A stretch of DNA of 64,000 nt from Erythrobacter sp. YJ-T3-07 (lineage in GTDB: Bacteria; Pseudomonadota; Alphaproteobacteria; Sphingomonadales; Sphingomonadaceae): positions 124,001 through 188,000 of the forward strand of contig NZ_JAEAGP010000001.1 in NCBI RefSeq assembly GCF_015999305.1, given 5' to 3'. Numbering within the stretch: the stretch's first letter is position 1; each line of letters starts with the position of its first letter. The notes below the pieces were generated by a model, which saw only the letters and a program-made list of their open reading frames with translations, made no database searches and was not told the origin of the DNA. The position numbers were made by a program, and so were the translations under genes. Positions 32,625 through 42,702 of this stretch are shown in pieces.

Positions 32625-34217
32625 ATGAACCAATACGACTATATCGTCATCGGCGGCGGCAGTGCGGGGAGCGCGGTCACCGGGCGGCTGGCGGTGGACG
32701 GCCATCGCAGCGTATGCCTGATCGAGGCAGGCGGACGGAACAACGACTTCCGCGTCAAGACGCCCGGCATGCTGCCCTTCCTGAGCGGGAGCCAGAACTA
32801 CCGTTACGAAACCGTCCCGCAGAAGGGGCTGGGCGGACGCACCGGGTTTCAGCCGCGCGGCAAGGGCCTGGGCGGCTCCAGCGCGATCAACGCGATGATC
32901 TATATCCGCGGCAATGCGTGGGATTACGACAACTGGGCCGCGATGGGCTGCGATGGCTGGGCCTACGACGACGTGCTCCCGTGGTTCAAAAAGGCCGAGG
33001 CGAACGAGCGCGGAGAGGATGAATATCACGGCGCAGGCGGCCCGCTGTTCGTATCGGACCAGCGCTGGACCAACGAGACCAGCCGCGCCTTCGTGGCAAG
33101 CGCCGCCTCGCTCCAGTATCCCGAACGCGACGACTTCAATGGCGAGAAGCAGGCCGGCTTCGGCATCTATCAGGTGACCCAGCGCAAGGGCGAGCGGTGG
33201 TCCGCCAGCCGCGCCTATGTCGAACCGATCCGCAACCAGCCCAATCTCGATATCCGCACCAAGACGCTGGTCGAGAAGCTGGTGATCGAGAATGGCCGGG
33301 TGACCGGCGTCATGGTCCGCAAGGGCAAGCACCGCGAATATCTCAACGCGCGGCGCGGGGTGATCCTGTCGGCGGGCGCGTTCAACTCGCCGCAGATCCT
33401 GATGCTGTCGGGGATCGGCCCGGGCCGGCACCTCAATGCGATGGGGATCGAGGTCGCGCTCGACCGACCGGCGGTGGGCAGCAACCTGCAGGACCACATC
33501 GACTACGTGTCGAGCTGGGAGAGCGAGAGCCGCGTGCCGATCGGCAACAGCCGCGAAGGCACGCTGCGCATGCTGGGCGCGATCCTGGAGCACCGGCGCA
33601 CCCGCACCGGGGTGATGACCACCCCCTATGCCGAGGCGGGCGGATTCTGGACCGTGATGCCCGACGCCCCCGCGCCCGACGTGCAGTGGCACTTCGTCCC
33701 CGCCATGCTGGAAGATCACGGGCGCGAGAAGGTGAACGGCCACGGCGTCTCCTTGCACGCCTGCGTGCTGCGCCCCGAAAGCCGCGGCACGGTGCGCCTC
33801 GCCAGCCCGGATGCGGCAGACGCGCCCGCGATCGATCCCAACTTCCTCGACGATGATCGCGATATGGCGGTGCTGCGCGAAGGCGTGCGCCTGTCGCACC
33901 GGATTGCCGAAACCGCGCCGCTGGCCGACTACGGGCTGACCGATCGTCACCCGGTGAACCTCGCCGACGATGCCGCGCTCGACGCGATGATTCGCAGCCG
34001 CGCTGACACGGTCTATCACCCGGTCGGCACCTGCCGGATGGGTTCGGACGAGGAAGCGGTGGTCGACCCGACGCTCAAGGCGCGCGGGATCGAAGGGCTG
34101 TGGGTCGCCGATGCCTCGATCATGCCCAAGCTGGTCTCGGGCAACACCAACGCCCCCTCGATCATGATCGGGGAGCGGTGTGCGGACTTCGTGATCCAGG
34201 CGGAGAAGGCCGGCTAG
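32625..34217 (+). CDS. GMC-family FAD oxidoreductase
   Basis: Glucose-methanol-choline oxidoreductase of 530 residues. The FAD site is at the N-terminus (DYIVIGGGSAGSAV, about 4-17), followed by LIEAGG, the GMC signature GKGLGGSSAINAMIYIRGN near residue 83, and GAFNSPQILMLSGIGP near 252. The C-terminal catalytic region has TVYHPVGTCRMG with the active His, and VADASIMPKLVSGNTNAPSIMIGE. It resembles choline or alcohol dehydrogenases; the substrate is not known. It begins 50 bases after the desaturase-like gene. Confidence 0.9.
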   Translation: MNQYDYIVIGGGSAGSAVTGRLAVDGHRSVCLIEAGGRNNDFRVKTPGMLPFLSGSQNYRYETVPQKGLGGRTGFQPRGKGLGGSSAINAMIYIRGNAWDYDNWAAMGCDGWAYDDVLPWFKKAEANERGEDEYHGAGGPLFVSDQRWTNETSRAFVASAASLQYPERDDFNGEKQAGFGIYQVTQRKGERWSASRAYVEPIRNQPNLDIRTKTLVEKLVIENGRVTGVMVRKGKHREYLNARRGVILSAGAFNSPQILMLSGIGPGRHLNAMGIEVALDRPAVGSNLQDHIDYVSSWESESRVPIGNSREGTLRMLGAILEHRRTRTGVMTTPYAEAGGFWTVMPDAPAPDVQWHFVPAMLEDHGREKVNGHGVSLHACVLRPESRGTVRLASPDAADAPAIDPNFLDDDRDMAVLREGVRLSHRIAETAPLADYGLTDRHPVNLADDAALDAMIRSRADTVYHPVGTCRMGSDEEAVVDPTLKARGIEGLWVADASIMPKLVSGNTNAPSIMIGERCADFVIQAEKAG

Positions 34218-34235
34218 CGCCGCCTCCCCTCCGGG

Positions 34236-34253
34236 GGCGCCGGAACCGGCGCC
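34236..34253. terminator. Perfect hairpin between convergent genes
   Basis: GGCGCCGG and CCGGCGCC form an eight-base stem with an AA loop in the 39-base gap between the GMC gene and the converging secreted protein. There is no T-run. Confidence 0.45.
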
Positions 34254-34256
34254 GCG

Positions 34257-35180
34257 TCAGAGCCCCTGTGCCTCGCCCGTACCCTGCGGCGTGAGCCGGG
34301 GCAGGCCAAGCTCGGCAAAGAAGTCGCCGCCAGTCTCCAGCGTCGGCGGGGTCGGATCGATCGGGCGGCAGGTGCCCGGCTCGATCGAGGTCTCCAGACA
34401 CACGAAGCGGTTGTAATCGAAGCGAGCGCGCGCCCAGGCACGGGCGCCGTCGATCGTGTTGTACTCGCCGTAAACCGCGTAATCCGGGCTGTTCTTCTTC
34501 TCGCTCTCACGCTCGACATTACGCAGCGTGCCGGGACGATAGCCTTGCCCCTCGGCCACGAAATAGCTGTTGAGCCGCAGCAGCGCGTCGAGCCGCGATT
34601 CGCCCGCGCCCTCGCCAAAGGCGATACCGCCAAACCGCTCATACGCGGCGATCATCTCGCGCGTGCGCTCCTGCTCGAAGAAGTCGACCGCGTTGACCCC
34701 CACGGCTTCGAACGCAAGGTCGATCTGCTCGGGCGCATTGGCCACGCTGCGCACCGTGCCGACAAAGGCCTCGCGATCGCAGCGGCCATTCCACACCGAT
34801 CCGTCGGCAGTGTCGAACAGGCGGCAATTGGCGCCATTGCGGCGGCCGATCAGGCTTGAGGGGCGCATGCCCCCGGTACCGCGATACTCGCCCTTCACGA
34901 TGTCGCCGTCGAATTCGAGCTCGGCCTGGAAGCTGCCGCCGATCAGTTCGGGGCAGCCGCCCTCGCGCTTGGGGCATTTGGTATCGGTGCGTCGGGGCGT
35001 CCCGGGCACGGTCGCGACCACTTCGCCGCTGTGATTGCCGAAATACTGGACCTTGCCGTGGAAATCGGCGGGCAATGGATCGGCTGCGGCGGCATTGGCC
35101 ACCTGGGCCGCAGCGGGAGCGGACCCGAGCGGAGCGAGAGATCCTGCGAAAAGCGAAATTGCGAGTATCAACGAACGCAT
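34257..35180 (-). CDS. Secreted protein of unknown function
   Basis: Protein of 307 residues with a signal peptide (MRSLILAISLFAGSLAPLGSAPAAAQ), so periplasmic or outer-surface. The mature part has CPKREGGCPELIGG, a NCRLFDTADGSVWNGRCDREAF segment with paired cysteines, and FVCLETSIEPGTCRPIDP, i.e. several likely disulfides. No family was recognised. The open frame continues to 35552 but the first good start with a signal peptide is ATG 35180. Confidence 0.75.
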   Translation of the reverse strand: MRSLILAISLFAGSLAPLGSAPAAAQVANAAAADPLPADFHGKVQYFGNHSGEVVATVPGTPRRTDTKCPKREGGCPELIGGSFQAELEFDGDIVKGEYRGTGGMRPSSLIGRRNGANCRLFDTADGSVWNGRCDREAFVGTVRSVANAPEQIDLAFEAVGVNAVDFFEQERTREMIAAYERFGGIAFGEGAGESRLDALLRLNSYFVAEGQGYRPGTLRNVERESEKKNSPDYAVYGEYNTIDGARAWARARFDYNRFVCLETSIEPGTCRPIDPTPPTLETGGDFFAELGLPRLTPQGTGEAQGL

Positions 35181-35290
35181 GTGAGGCTCACTCCCGATCA
35201 TTGCTGTCGGCGTTAACCATACCATGGTGCGCTTTGCGGCAGAAGCGCTGGTTCGTCCCGCAGCAGATCCGGCCCGCCGGGTGATGCGGA

Positions 35291-35857
35291 TCAGTCGAGC
35301 GGCGTGCCTGCAATATAGCGATCGGTGGCGCGGGTGGGCAGGCCATCGATGCTCGACGTGCGATCCTTCATCTTGGCCGCCCATTGCTCGGGATCGGCCT
35401 GCGCGTGGACTTTCTTGAGCGTCGGCCGCTCCGCCTCGTAGGCCATGAAGGGCACGCCCCAGCCGCAAGAGGTCTGCACGCTCTCGACGTCGATCACGAA
35501 GATCTGCCGCGTGCCGGGCAGCAGCGTGAAGTGCTCGGCCAGCTCGGCCCACTCGGCGTCCTGCGGCAGCACGGGGCGGCCCCGGCCATAGATCCGCAGG
35601 ATCAGCGCGGGCTGCTCGAAATTGCAGAACATCACCGTGATGCGGCCATCAGCGGCGAGATGCGCATGGGTCTCGTTGCCCGAGCCGCCAAGGTCGAGAT
35701 ACGCGACCCTGTTAGGCGACAGCACGCGAAACGCGTCGTAGCCCTTGGGGCTGAGGTTGATCCGCGCGTCTTCTGCCGCAGTGGCGACGAAGAACACCGG
35801 CTGCTTCGCGATCATCGCGATGTGCTTGTCGGAGAGCGTGTCGAAGAAGTCGGCCAT
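35291..35857 (-). CDS. Pyridoxamine 5'-phosphate oxidase-family flavoprotein
   Basis: FMN-binding split-barrel protein of 188 residues. It begins DTLSDKHIAMIAKQPVFFVATAAEDARINLSPKGYD, where the NLSPKG turn and the next strand RVAYLDLGGSGNETHAH are the usual FMN and active-site parts of the PNPOx-like family. CNFEQPALILRIYGRGRP follows. It is not PdxH itself, since it is shorter and differs in its C-terminus (SCGWGVPFMAYEAERPTL), which is typical of related proteins of unknown substrate. Confidence 0.82.
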   Translation of the reverse strand: MADFFDTLSDKHIAMIAKQPVFFVATAAEDARINLSPKGYDAFRVLSPNRVAYLDLGGSGNETHAHLAADGRITVMFCNFEQPALILRIYGRGRPVLPQDAEWAELAEHFTLLPGTRQIFVIDVESVQTSCGWGVPFMAYEAERPTLKKVHAQADPEQWAAKMKDRTSSIDGLPTRATDRYIAGTPLD

Positions 35858-35889
35858 GGGGCAAAATACCCCAGCTCACCTCACTCGTC

Positions 35890-35956
35890 ACCCCCGCGCA
35901 GGCGGGGGTCCCGCTCGTTTGCAGGAAGCGGGATTCCCGCCTTCGCGGGAATGACG
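35890..35956. repeat. Compound palindromic repeat downstream of prfC
   Basis: Two adjacent palindromes: CCCCCGC/GCGGGGG with a short loop at about 35891-35908 and ATTCCCGC/GCGGGAAT around CTTC at 35933-35952. The second, with flanks, is a 25-base unit (35932-35956) repeated exactly in inverted orientation at 37538-37562. Confidence 0.85.
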
Positions 35957-35964
35957 AAGGGGCG

Positions 35965-37527
35965 TTAACGCTCCTTGGTGGCCGAGAACTTCAGGTCGGG
36001 GTTCTTTTCCTGCTGGTAGTTCACGTCCCACGGGCTCTTGGCGAGGAACACCATGTCGCCGTCGCGATCCTTGGCGAGGTTGGCGCGGTTGAACTTCTCG
36101 AACTCATCGAGCGCCTTGTCGTCACCCTTCACCCAGCGCGCAGTGGCGAAGGGAGCAGGCTCCAACCCGGCGTCCACCTTGTACTCCGCCTGCAACCGCG
36201 AGATCAGCACTTCGAGCTGCAGCTGGCCGACCACGCCGACGATGTGGTTCGCGCCCAGCTCCGGATAGAACACCTGGATCACGCCCTCTTCGGACAGATC
36301 GTCGAGCGCCTTCCTCAACTGCTTGGTCTTGGTCGGGTCCTTCAGCTGGACGCGGCGCAGGATTTCGGGCGCGAAGTTGGGCAGGCCGGTGAAGCGCACC
36401 TCGTTCTTCTCGCTCAGCGTGTCGCCCACCCGCAAAGTCCCGTGGTTGGGGATGCCGATGATGTCGCCCGGATAGGCATTGTCGGCGATCTCGCGGTCCT
36501 GCGCGAAGAACAGGATCGGCGAATGCACCGCGATCGGTTTGCCCAGACCGCTAGGCGTCAGCTTCATGCCGCGTTTGAAGGTGCCCGAAACCTGCCGCAT
36601 GAAGGCGATCCGGTCGCGGTGGTTGGGGTCCATGTTGGCCTGCACCTTGAAAATGAAGCCGGTCACTTCATCGCGATCGGGCGCAATCTCGCCATCGTCG
36701 GTCGGCTGCGGGCGCGGTGCGGGCGCGTATTTGGCGATCGCGTCGATGATCGCGGTAACGCCGAATTCCTTGAGCGCGGAGCCGAAGTACACGGGCGTCA
36801 GGTCGCCATTGCGATAGGCCTCGAAATCGAACGGGGCATAGCCCTCGCGCGCCAGCAGGCCTTCCTCGGCCACCCGCGCGACGCCATCGGCGCTGAGATA
36901 TTCGCCGAGCTTCTCGTCCTCCGGGCCGTCGACCTTCACGGTCTTGCCCTGGAACTCCTTGCTGTCGCCCTCGGGCAGATACAGCTCGTTCTCCTCGAAG
37001 TCGTAGACGCCTTCAAACAGCCCGCCCATGCCGACCGGCCAGCTCATCGGCGCGGTGTCGAGCGCGAGCTTCTCGGCAATCTCGTCGAGCAGTTCGAACG
37101 GCTCGCGACCCTCGCGGTCGATCTTGTTGATGAAGGTGATGATCGGGACCGAGCGCAGGCGGCAGACCTCGAACAGCTTGAGCGTCTGCGCCTCGATACC
37201 GGCAGCGGCATCGAGCACCATGATCGCCGAATCGACCGCGGTCAGCGTGCGGTAGGTGTCTTCGGAGAAATCCTCGTGCCCCGGCGTGTCGAGCAGGTTG
37301 AAGGTGATCCCGTTGCGCTCGAAGGTCATCACGCTAGACGTAACCGAGATGCCGCGCTGCTGCTCGATGCTCATCCAGTCCGAGCGTGCCCGCCGCGCCG
37401 CGCCGCGCGCCTTGACCTCGCCCGCAAGATGGATCGCCCCGCCGCGAAGCAGCAGCTTCTCGGTCAGCGTGGTCTTACCCGCGTCGGGGTGGGAAATGAT
37501 CGCGAAGGTACGGCGTTCGGAGGTCAT
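35965..37527 (-). CDS. prfC: Peptide chain release factor 3
   Basis: RF3, 520 residues, the GTPase that recycles RF1/RF2 from the ribosome. The G1 loop is HPDAGKTTLTE (about 13-23); G2 and G3 follow in SVMTFERNGITFNLLDTPGHEDFSEDTYRTL; G4 is FINKIDRE near residue 135. The RF3 C-terminal region has EVLISRLQAEYKVDAGLE. The start is preceded by GAGAG, with the inverted repeat of 37538-37562 abutting it. It is a single-gene unit between repeats. Confidence 0.95.
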   Translation of the reverse strand: MTSERRTFAIISHPDAGKTTLTEKLLLRGGAIHLAGEVKARGAARRARSDWMSIEQQRGISVTSSVMTFERNGITFNLLDTPGHEDFSEDTYRTLTAVDSAIMVLDAAAGIEAQTLKLFEVCRLRSVPIITFINKIDREGREPFELLDEIAEKLALDTAPMSWPVGMGGLFEGVYDFEENELYLPEGDSKEFQGKTVKVDGPEDEKLGEYLSADGVARVAEEGLLAREGYAPFDFEAYRNGDLTPVYFGSALKEFGVTAIIDAIAKYAPAPRPQPTDDGEIAPDRDEVTGFIFKVQANMDPNHRDRIAFMRQVSGTFKRGMKLTPSGLGKPIAVHSPILFFAQDREIADNAYPGDIIGIPNHGTLRVGDTLSEKNEVRFTGLPNFAPEILRRVQLKDPTKTKQLRKALDDLSEEGVIQVFYPELGANHIVGVVGQLQLEVLISRLQAEYKVDAGLEPAPFATARWVKGDDKALDEFEKFNRANLAKDRDGDMVFLAKSPWDVNYQQEKNPDLKFSATKER

Positions 37528-37537
37528 CGAAAACTCT

Positions 37538-37618
37538 CGTCATTCCCGCGAAGGCGGGAATCTAAGGCCGTTTCGCGGAGGGTCAAAGGAAAGCGGAACC
37601 CCGGATCAAGTCCGGGGT
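37538..37618. repeat. Compound palindromic repeat upstream of prfC
   Basis: The 25-base unit at 37538-37562 (core ATTCCCGC-GAAG-GCGGGAAT) is the exact reverse complement of 35932-35956. A second palindrome, ACCCCGGA/TCCGGGGT at 37598-37605 and 37611-37618, shares both arms with the element at the start of GTA gene 10. Confidence 0.85.
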
Positions 37619-37631
37619 GACGGCAAGATCG

Positions 37632-38381
37632 TCAGTTCTCGTCCCGCGCCACGCGGAAGCCCGCGAAGTCCTGCGTCACCGGCATGATTTCCAGCCGGTT
37701 GACGTTGAGGTGCGCGGGCAGTTCGGCGACCCAGCGGATCGTCTCGGCAATATCCTCGCCCGTCATCGGGTGTGCGCCCGAATAGAACTCGTCGGACTTG
37801 TCCTGACTGCCGGTGCGCACGGTGGTGAATTCGGTTTCGACCATGCCCGGCTCGATGCTGGTCACGCGCACGCCGGTGCCGTGCAAGTCCGCGCGAATCG
37901 CCAGCGTGAAATGGTTCACGAAGGCCTTGGAGCCCGCGTAGACATTGCCGCCGGGATAGACGTAGCTCCCCGCGACCGAGCCGATGTTCACCATCGCGCC
38001 CTTGCGCTCGATCAGGCCGGGCAGCATCTTGCGCGTCAGCCGGACCATCGCGGTCACATTGGTGTCGATCATGGTCTGCCAGTCGTCGAGATCGGCGTCC
38101 TGCGCGGGGTTGAGCCCCTTGGCGAGGCCTGCATTGTTCACCAGCAGGTCGATCCCGCGCCAGTCCTCCGGCAGCCCGTCGATCGCCGCATCGCGCGCCG
38201 CATCATCGGTGATGTCGAAGGCGAGGCCGAGGAAGCTATCCGCGCCCAGCTCTTCGCCAAGCGCATCGAGCCGCTCCCGCCGCCTCCCCGTGCCGATCAC
38301 CCGCCACCCGTTCTCGACCAGCAGTCTCGTGGTGGCACGGCCGATCCCCGCGGTCGCTCCGGTAATCAGGGCTGTCTTCAT
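37632..38381 (-). CDS. SDR-family oxidoreductase (YdfG-like)
   Basis: Short-chain dehydrogenase of 249 residues. The cofactor motif is GATAGIGRATTRLL (8-21), with Arg/Arg after strand 2 (GTGRRRERLD) favouring NADPH. NNAG is near residue 87, and the catalytic triad is in VNIGSVAGSYVYPGGNVYAGSKAFVNHF (Ser, Tyr and Lys). It resembles YdfG/serine 3-dehydrogenase-type enzymes. Its stop overlaps the pheT region start by four bases on the same strand? pheT ends at 38378, so this ATG overlaps the pheT stop and the gene is last of the phe operon. Confidence 0.87.
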   Translation of the reverse strand: MKTALITGATAGIGRATTRLLVENGWRVIGTGRRRERLDALGEELGADSFLGLAFDITDDAARDAAIDGLPEDWRGIDLLVNNAGLAKGLNPAQDADLDDWQTMIDTNVTAMVRLTRKMLPGLIERKGAMVNIGSVAGSYVYPGGNVYAGSKAFVNHFTLAIRADLHGTGVRVTSIEPGMVETEFTTVRTGSQDKSDEFYSGAHPMTGEDIAETIRWVAELPAHLNVNRLEIMPVTQDFAGFRVARDEN

Positions 38382-40765
38382 GCTCTCAACTCCGCTCCGG
38401 TCTTCGCCGCCGCCTTCACCACCGCGTCCGAAATCGCCTTCAGTTCCTCGTCGGTGAAGCTCTTCTCGCCCGGCTGGAGCGTGACTTCGAGCGCGAGCGA
38501 GGTCTTGCCCTCGGGCACTCCCTGCCCGTCGAACCGGTCGAAGATGCGCGCATCGACGATCCGCCCCTTGTCCGCGCCGCGCACTGCTTTCACCAGATCG
38601 CCGGCTGGCATGGCGCTGTCCACCAGGAAGGCGAAGTCGCGTGTCACCGGCTGGAGCGCGGGCGGGCTGTAGGTCGAGCGGGCGAATTCGGCGTTCTTCT
38701 TCGCCGGGATCGCGTCGAGGAAAATCTCCGCCGCCACGACAGGTCCGTCGATGTCGAACGCCTTGAGCGTCTTCGGATGCAGCGCGCCGAAGCGGGCGAG
38801 CACCTTCTTGGGGCCGAGCCGCAGCGTCGCCGACTGGCCGGGGTGGAACTGCGGCCCTGCCTCGCCCATCACCTTCAGGTTGTCGACCGGCGCTCCAGCA
38901 GCTTCGAGCAGCGCGAGCGCTTCGGCCTTGGCGTCGTAGGCATCGAAGCCCTGCGCCTTACCATTCGCCCAGCCGCGCGGCGTCTTCTCGCCCGCGAGCA
39001 CGAGGCCGAGCGTCGCGCGCTCGTCGCTATGGCCGCCTTCCCCACGGAAATAGCGCCGCCCGATCTCGAACAGCCGCGCACCCGCCGCGCCGCGATCCGC
39101 CGCGCGTTTGGCTGCGGTGAGCAGCCCGGGCAGCAGCGAGGGGCGCATGGCCTTCAGGTCTTCGCTGATCGGGTTGTCGAGCACCCACAGATCGGCGCCA
39201 TCGGCGAAATGCTCCGCCTCGGGCACCGGGAGGAAGCTCCACGTCACCGCTTCGTGCAGACCGCGTGCCGCCGCCGCGCGGCGCAGCTTGCGCTGGACCA
39301 GCTGCTCGGGCGTGGCGGTCGGTTTCGCGACGCCGGGCGCGCGGGTCAGCGGGACGCTGGCGACCTTGTCGAGCCCTTCGATCCGGACGACTTCCTCGAC
39401 CAGATCGGCAGGCCCTTCGATGTCGTGGCGACGCGGCGGGCAGGTGACGGTCCAATCGTCGGCCACCTTGAAATCGAGCGCCGTCAGGATGTCACGCTGG
39501 CGGTCCTCCGCCACTTCGACCCCGCCCAGCTTCGCTGTTCGCGCCGGGTCGAACTGGACGACCTTGGGCTCGACCGGCGGCTGGCCTGCGCGCACCACTT
39601 CGGTGGGAGTGCCGCCGCAGGTCTTCACGATCAGGTCGGTCAGGATCGCGAGGCCCTCGTCGAGGAATTCGGGGTCCACCCCGCGCTCGAACCGGGTGCG
39701 CGCATCGCTCGTCAGGCCCAGCTTGCGGCCGGTCACGCCGATCCGCGCCGGGTCGAAATAGGCGATTTCGAGCAGCACGTCGGTGGTGGCTTCGGTCGCC
39801 CCCGAATGCTCGCCGCCCATGATCCCGGCGACATCGTGCACGCCCGCATCGTCGGCGATCACGGTCATCGTGTCGTCGAGCGTGTAGGTCTTCTCGTTCA
39901 GCGCCTCGATCTGCTCGCCGTCCTTCGCGCGGCGGGCGACCACCGGGCCGGAAAGCTTGGCGAGATCATAGACATGCGCAGGCCGCCCGAAGGCGAGCAT
40001 CAGGTAATTGGTGCAATCGACCAGCGCCGAAATCGGCCGCTGGCCTGCGGCCTTCAGCCGCCGCTGCATCCACTCAGGGCTAGCGCCGTTGCTCACGCCG
40101 CGAATCACGCGGCCATAGAATGCCGGGCAGCCTTCGGCATCGTCGGTGCGGATTTCGACCGGGCAGGCGCCTTCGCCCGCGATCTCGTCCGCTTCGACCG
40201 GCTTGAACGTCCCAAGCCCCGCCGCCGCCAGATCGCGCGCAATGCCCATCACGCCCATGCAATCGGGCCGGTCGGGGGTGATCGCCACGTCGATGATCGG
40301 CGAGGCGGCGTGATATTCGGCAAAGCTTGCGCCGACCGGCGCATCGGCGGGAAGCTCGATGATGCCGTCGTGCTCCTCGCCCAGCTCCAGTTCGCGGACC
40401 GAGCACATCATGCCGTTCGATTCGACGCCGCGAATCTTGGACTTCTTCAGCTCCATGCCGTTCGCGGGCACGACCGCACCGGCCACGCCGAGCACGCCCT
40501 TCATACCGGCGCGCGCATTGGGCGCACCGCACACGACCTGCAAAGGCTCGCCCTCACCGGTGGAGACGGAGAGCACCTGCAGCTTGTCCGCATCGGGATG
40601 CGGCCCGGCGGTGAGCACTTCGGCGACGGTGAACCCGGCGAGCTTTTCCGCCGGGTCCTCGATCCCCTCCACCTCGTGGCCGATCGCGTTCAGCTTGTCG
40701 GCGATCTCCTGCACCGACGCGTCGGTTTCGAGGAAATACTTCAGCCATTCGATCGAGAACTTCAT
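38378..40765 (-). CDS. pheT: Phenylalanine-tRNA ligase beta subunit
   Basis: PheT, 795 residues, the large subunit of the alpha2beta2 phenylalanyl-tRNA synthetase. It has the N-terminal EMAP-type tRNA-binding domain (about 39-150: [23 protein letters not shown] and [16 protein letters not shown]), B3/B4 editing domain, B5 domain ([14 protein letters not shown]) and the C-terminal ferredoxin-fold anticodon-binding domain ([18 protein letters not shown] ... [16 protein letters not shown]). It overlaps the pheS stop by four bases. ATG 40765 is chosen; the open frame extension to 41002 lies within pheS. Confidence 0.96.
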   Translation of the reverse strand: MKFSIEWLKYFLETDASVQEIADKLNAIGHEVEGIEDPAEKLAGFTVAEVLTAGPHPDADKLQVLSVSTGEGEPLQVVCGAPNARAGMKGVLGVAGAVVPANGMELKKSKIRGVESNGMMCSVRELELGEEHDGIIELPADAPVGASFAEYHAASPIIDVAITPDRPDCMGVMGIARDLAAAGLGTFKPVEADEIAGEGACPVEIRTDDAEGCPAFYGRVIRGVSNGASPEWMQRRLKAAGQRPISALVDCTNYLMLAFGRPAHVYDLAKLSGPVVARRAKDGEQIEALNEKTYTLDDTMTVIADDAGVHDVAGIMGGEHSGATEATTDVLLEIAYFDPARIGVTGRKLGLTSDARTRFERGVDPEFLDEGLAILTDLIVKTCGGTPTEVVRAGQPPVEPKVVQFDPARTAKLGGVEVAEDRQRDILTALDFKVADDWTVTCPPRRHDIEGPADLVEEVVRIEGLDKVASVPLTRAPGVAKPTATPEQLVQRKLRRAAAARGLHEAVTWSFLPVPEAEHFADGADLWVLDNPISEDLKAMRPSLLPGLLTAAKRAADRGAAGARLFEIGRRYFRGEGGHSDERATLGLVLAGEKTPRGWANGKAQGFDAYDAKAEALALLEAAGAPVDNLKVMGEAGPQFHPGQSATLRLGPKKVLARFGALHPKTLKAFDIDGPVVAAEIFLDAIPAKKNAEFARSTYSPPALQPVTRDFAFLVDSAMPAGDLVKAVRGADKGRIVDARIFDRFDGQGVPEGKTSLALEVTLQPGEKSFTDEELKAISDAVVKAAAKTGAELRA

Positions 40766-41865
40766 GCGCGCGCTCCCACACCGCCCGAAAGCGTCGGTTG
40801 GTCGAAGGGCGAGAAGCCGTAGTGCGACAGCCAGCGGGCGTCGCCATCGAAGAAGGCACGCAAGTCGTTCATTCCATATTTGAGCATGGCGAGGCGGTCG
40901 ATCCCGCAGCCGAAGGCGAAGCCCTGATATTCGTCGGGATCGAGCCCGGCGGCTGCAATCACCCGCGGGTTGACCATGCCGCTGCCGAGCAGTTCCATCC
41001 ACGCATGGCCCTCGGCATCGCCGTGGCCACCGACCACGCGGCGACCGCCTTCATTCGAGTAGCCGACATCGACCTCGACCGAAGGTTCGGTGAAGGGGAA
41101 GTAGGACGGCCGCAGCCGCAGCACGATATCGTCACGCTCGAAGAAGGCCTTGAGGAAGGTCTCCAGCGTCCACTTGAGATGGCCCAGATGGATGTCGCGG
41201 TCGATCGCAAGCCCTTCGATCTGGTGGAACATCGGCGTGTGGGTCGCGTCGCTGTCGCTGCGATAGGTCCGGCCCGGCGCGATGATGCGCACCGGCGCGC
41301 CCTCACCCACCATCGTGCGGATCTGCACCGGCGAGGTGTGCGTGCGCAGCAGCATGCGGTTGCCGTCAGCATCGCGGTCGGGGAAATAGAACGTGTCCAT
41401 TTCCGCTCGCGCGGGGTGCGTTTCGGCCATGTTGAGCGCGGTGAAATTGTGCCACTCGTCCTCGATCTCCGGCCCGGTTGCGACCGCGAAGCCGAGATCG
41501 GCGAAGATTTCCGCGAGCTCGTCCATCACCTGGCTGACCGGATGCACGCTGCCCTGCGGCGCGGCGGGCGCGGGCAATGTCAGGTCGAGCACTTCGGTGG
41601 CGAGCTTCGCTTCGAGCGCCGCGGCCTCCAGCACGGCCTTGCGATCCTCGATCGCGTCGGCGACGCGCGCGCGCATCCCCTGCAGGCGCGGCCCTTCGGT
41701 CTGGCGCTCCTCGGGGCTCATCTTGCCCAGCGTCTTCATCAGCGCGTTGAGCCAGCCCTGCTTGCCCAGCGCCTCCACCCGGATCGCCTCGACCGTATCG
41801 AGATCGCCCGCGGCATGCAGCCGCTCGAGCGTCTGCGTAACTTGTGCTTCGTGTTCGGTGCTCAT
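40762..41865 (-). CDS. pheS: Phenylalanine-tRNA ligase alpha subunit
   Basis: PheS, 367 residues. The N-terminal coiled coil (about 1-90) is followed by the class II catalytic core: [19 protein letters not shown], motif 2 with [14 protein letters not shown] and [22 protein letters not shown], and motif 3 [18 protein letters not shown]. It joins with PheT to charge tRNA-Phe. ATG 41865 has TCATCATGAGC context; the upstream extension crosses the terminator hairpin. Confidence 0.96.
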   Translation of the reverse strand: MSTEHEAQVTQTLERLHAAGDLDTVEAIRVEALGKQGWLNALMKTLGKMSPEERQTEGPRLQGMRARVADAIEDRKAVLEAAALEAKLATEVLDLTLPAPAAPQGSVHPVSQVMDELAEIFADLGFAVATGPEIEDEWHNFTALNMAETHPARAEMDTFYFPDRDADGNRMLLRTHTSPVQIRTMVGEGAPVRIIAPGRTYRSDSDATHTPMFHQIEGLAIDRDIHLGHLKWTLETFLKAFFERDDIVLRLRPSYFPFTEPSVEVDVGYSNEGGRRVVGGHGDAEGHAWMELLGSGMVNPRVIAAAGLDPDEYQGFAFGCGIDRLAMLKYGMNDLRAFFDGDARWLSHYGFSPFDQPTLSGGVGARA

Positions 41866-41894
41866 GATGGGGCGCTCGCTAGACGAATGGGGGA

Positions 41895-41930
41895 CAAAGA
41901 AAAAGCGCCTACCCGGGTGGGTGGCGCTTC
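41895..41930 (-). terminator. Intrinsic terminator/attenuator between rplT and pheS
   Basis: On the minus strand AAGCGCC pairs with GGCGCTT around a C/G-rich loop (CACCCACCCGGGTA), followed by TTTTTCTTT. It lies about 25 bases after rplT and about 30 before pheS. No phenylalanine-rich leader peptide was found between rplT and the hairpin. Confidence 0.8.
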
Positions 41931-41954
41931 CTCTTTTCAAACAGCTTCAGTCAA

Positions 41955-42314
41955 TCAGGCCGGAAGCGCGTCCTTGGCCTGCTTGATGATCGCCTTGAAG
42001 GCCGCTTCCTCGTTCATGGCGAGGTCGGCCATCACCTTGCGGTCGAGTTCGATGCCGGCCAGCTTGGTGCCGTGCATGAACTGCGAATAGGTCAGGCCTT
42101 CGGCGCGGACAGCCGCGTTGATGCGCTGGATCCACAGGGCGCGGAAGCTGCGCTTCTTAACCTTGCGGTCGCGATAGGCGTACTGGCCGGCCTTTTCGAC
42201 CGCCTGACGGGCGACGCGAATCGTATTCTTGCGGCGACCGCGATAGCCCTTGGCCTGGTCTAGGAGCCGCTTGTGCTTCTGGCGCGTGGTAACGCCGCGT
42301 TTGATGCGAGGCAT
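41955..42314 (-). CDS. rplT: 50S ribosomal protein L20
   Basis: L20, 119 residues, an early 23S rRNA-binding assembly protein. The extended basic N-terminus ([28 protein letters not shown]) and the helical globular half with [33 protein letters not shown] are typical. It follows rpmI by about 53 bases. In many bacteria L20 represses this operon; no operator-like fold was worked out here. Confidence 0.97.
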   Translation of the reverse strand: MPRIKRGVTTRQKHKRLLDQAKGYRGRRKNTIRVARQAVEKAGQYAYRDRKVKKRSFRALWIQRINAAVRAEGLTYSQFMHGTKLAGIELDRKVMADLAMNEEAAFKAIIKQAKDALPA

Positions 42315-42367
42315 GGTATTATCCTTTCAGAATTTGTTGTGATGCGAGGGGATTGCCCCTCAAGCAC

Positions 42368-42571
42368 TCACTTCAGGCCGTAGGGGGCCCACTTCTTCAC
42401 GTGGTCGACATCTGCGCTGGAGAGCACGTCGGTCCCGCGATTCTGACGGATATACTTCGCGTTGTGGCTCATCAGGCGGTGGCGCTTGCCGGCGACACCG
42501 TGCTTGACCTTGCCGGTCGCGGTGAACTTGAAGCGCTTCTTCACACCGCTCTTGGTCTTCATCTTGGGCAT
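42368..42571 (-). CDS. rpmI: 50S ribosomal protein L35
   Basis: L35, 67 residues, with the usual start [24 protein letters not shown] and basic composition. Two ATGs exist, at 42577 and 42571. AAGGAG directly abuts the first and stands six bases before the second, so 42571 is the start. infC, which often precedes rpmI, is not upstream here; an SDR gene is. Confidence 0.96.
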   Translation of the reverse strand: MPKMKTKSGVKKRFKFTATGKVKHGVAGKRHRLMSHNAKYIRQNRGTDVLSSADVDHVKKWAPYGLK

Positions 42572-42702
42572 TTTCATCTCCTTGACAGAGACACGTCCGA
42601 ACCAGCCCTGGCAGCCCTTACAGCCAGACCGGCGGTGAATTACGTGTCGGTGAAGGCGGGCGATCTAGCGATTCTCCCCGAAAACGCAAGCCTAAACGCA
42701 AG

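Noticed and set aside
38777..40822. Plus-strand open frame of 681 codons
   Set aside because: Antisense to pheT, which carries all family domains.
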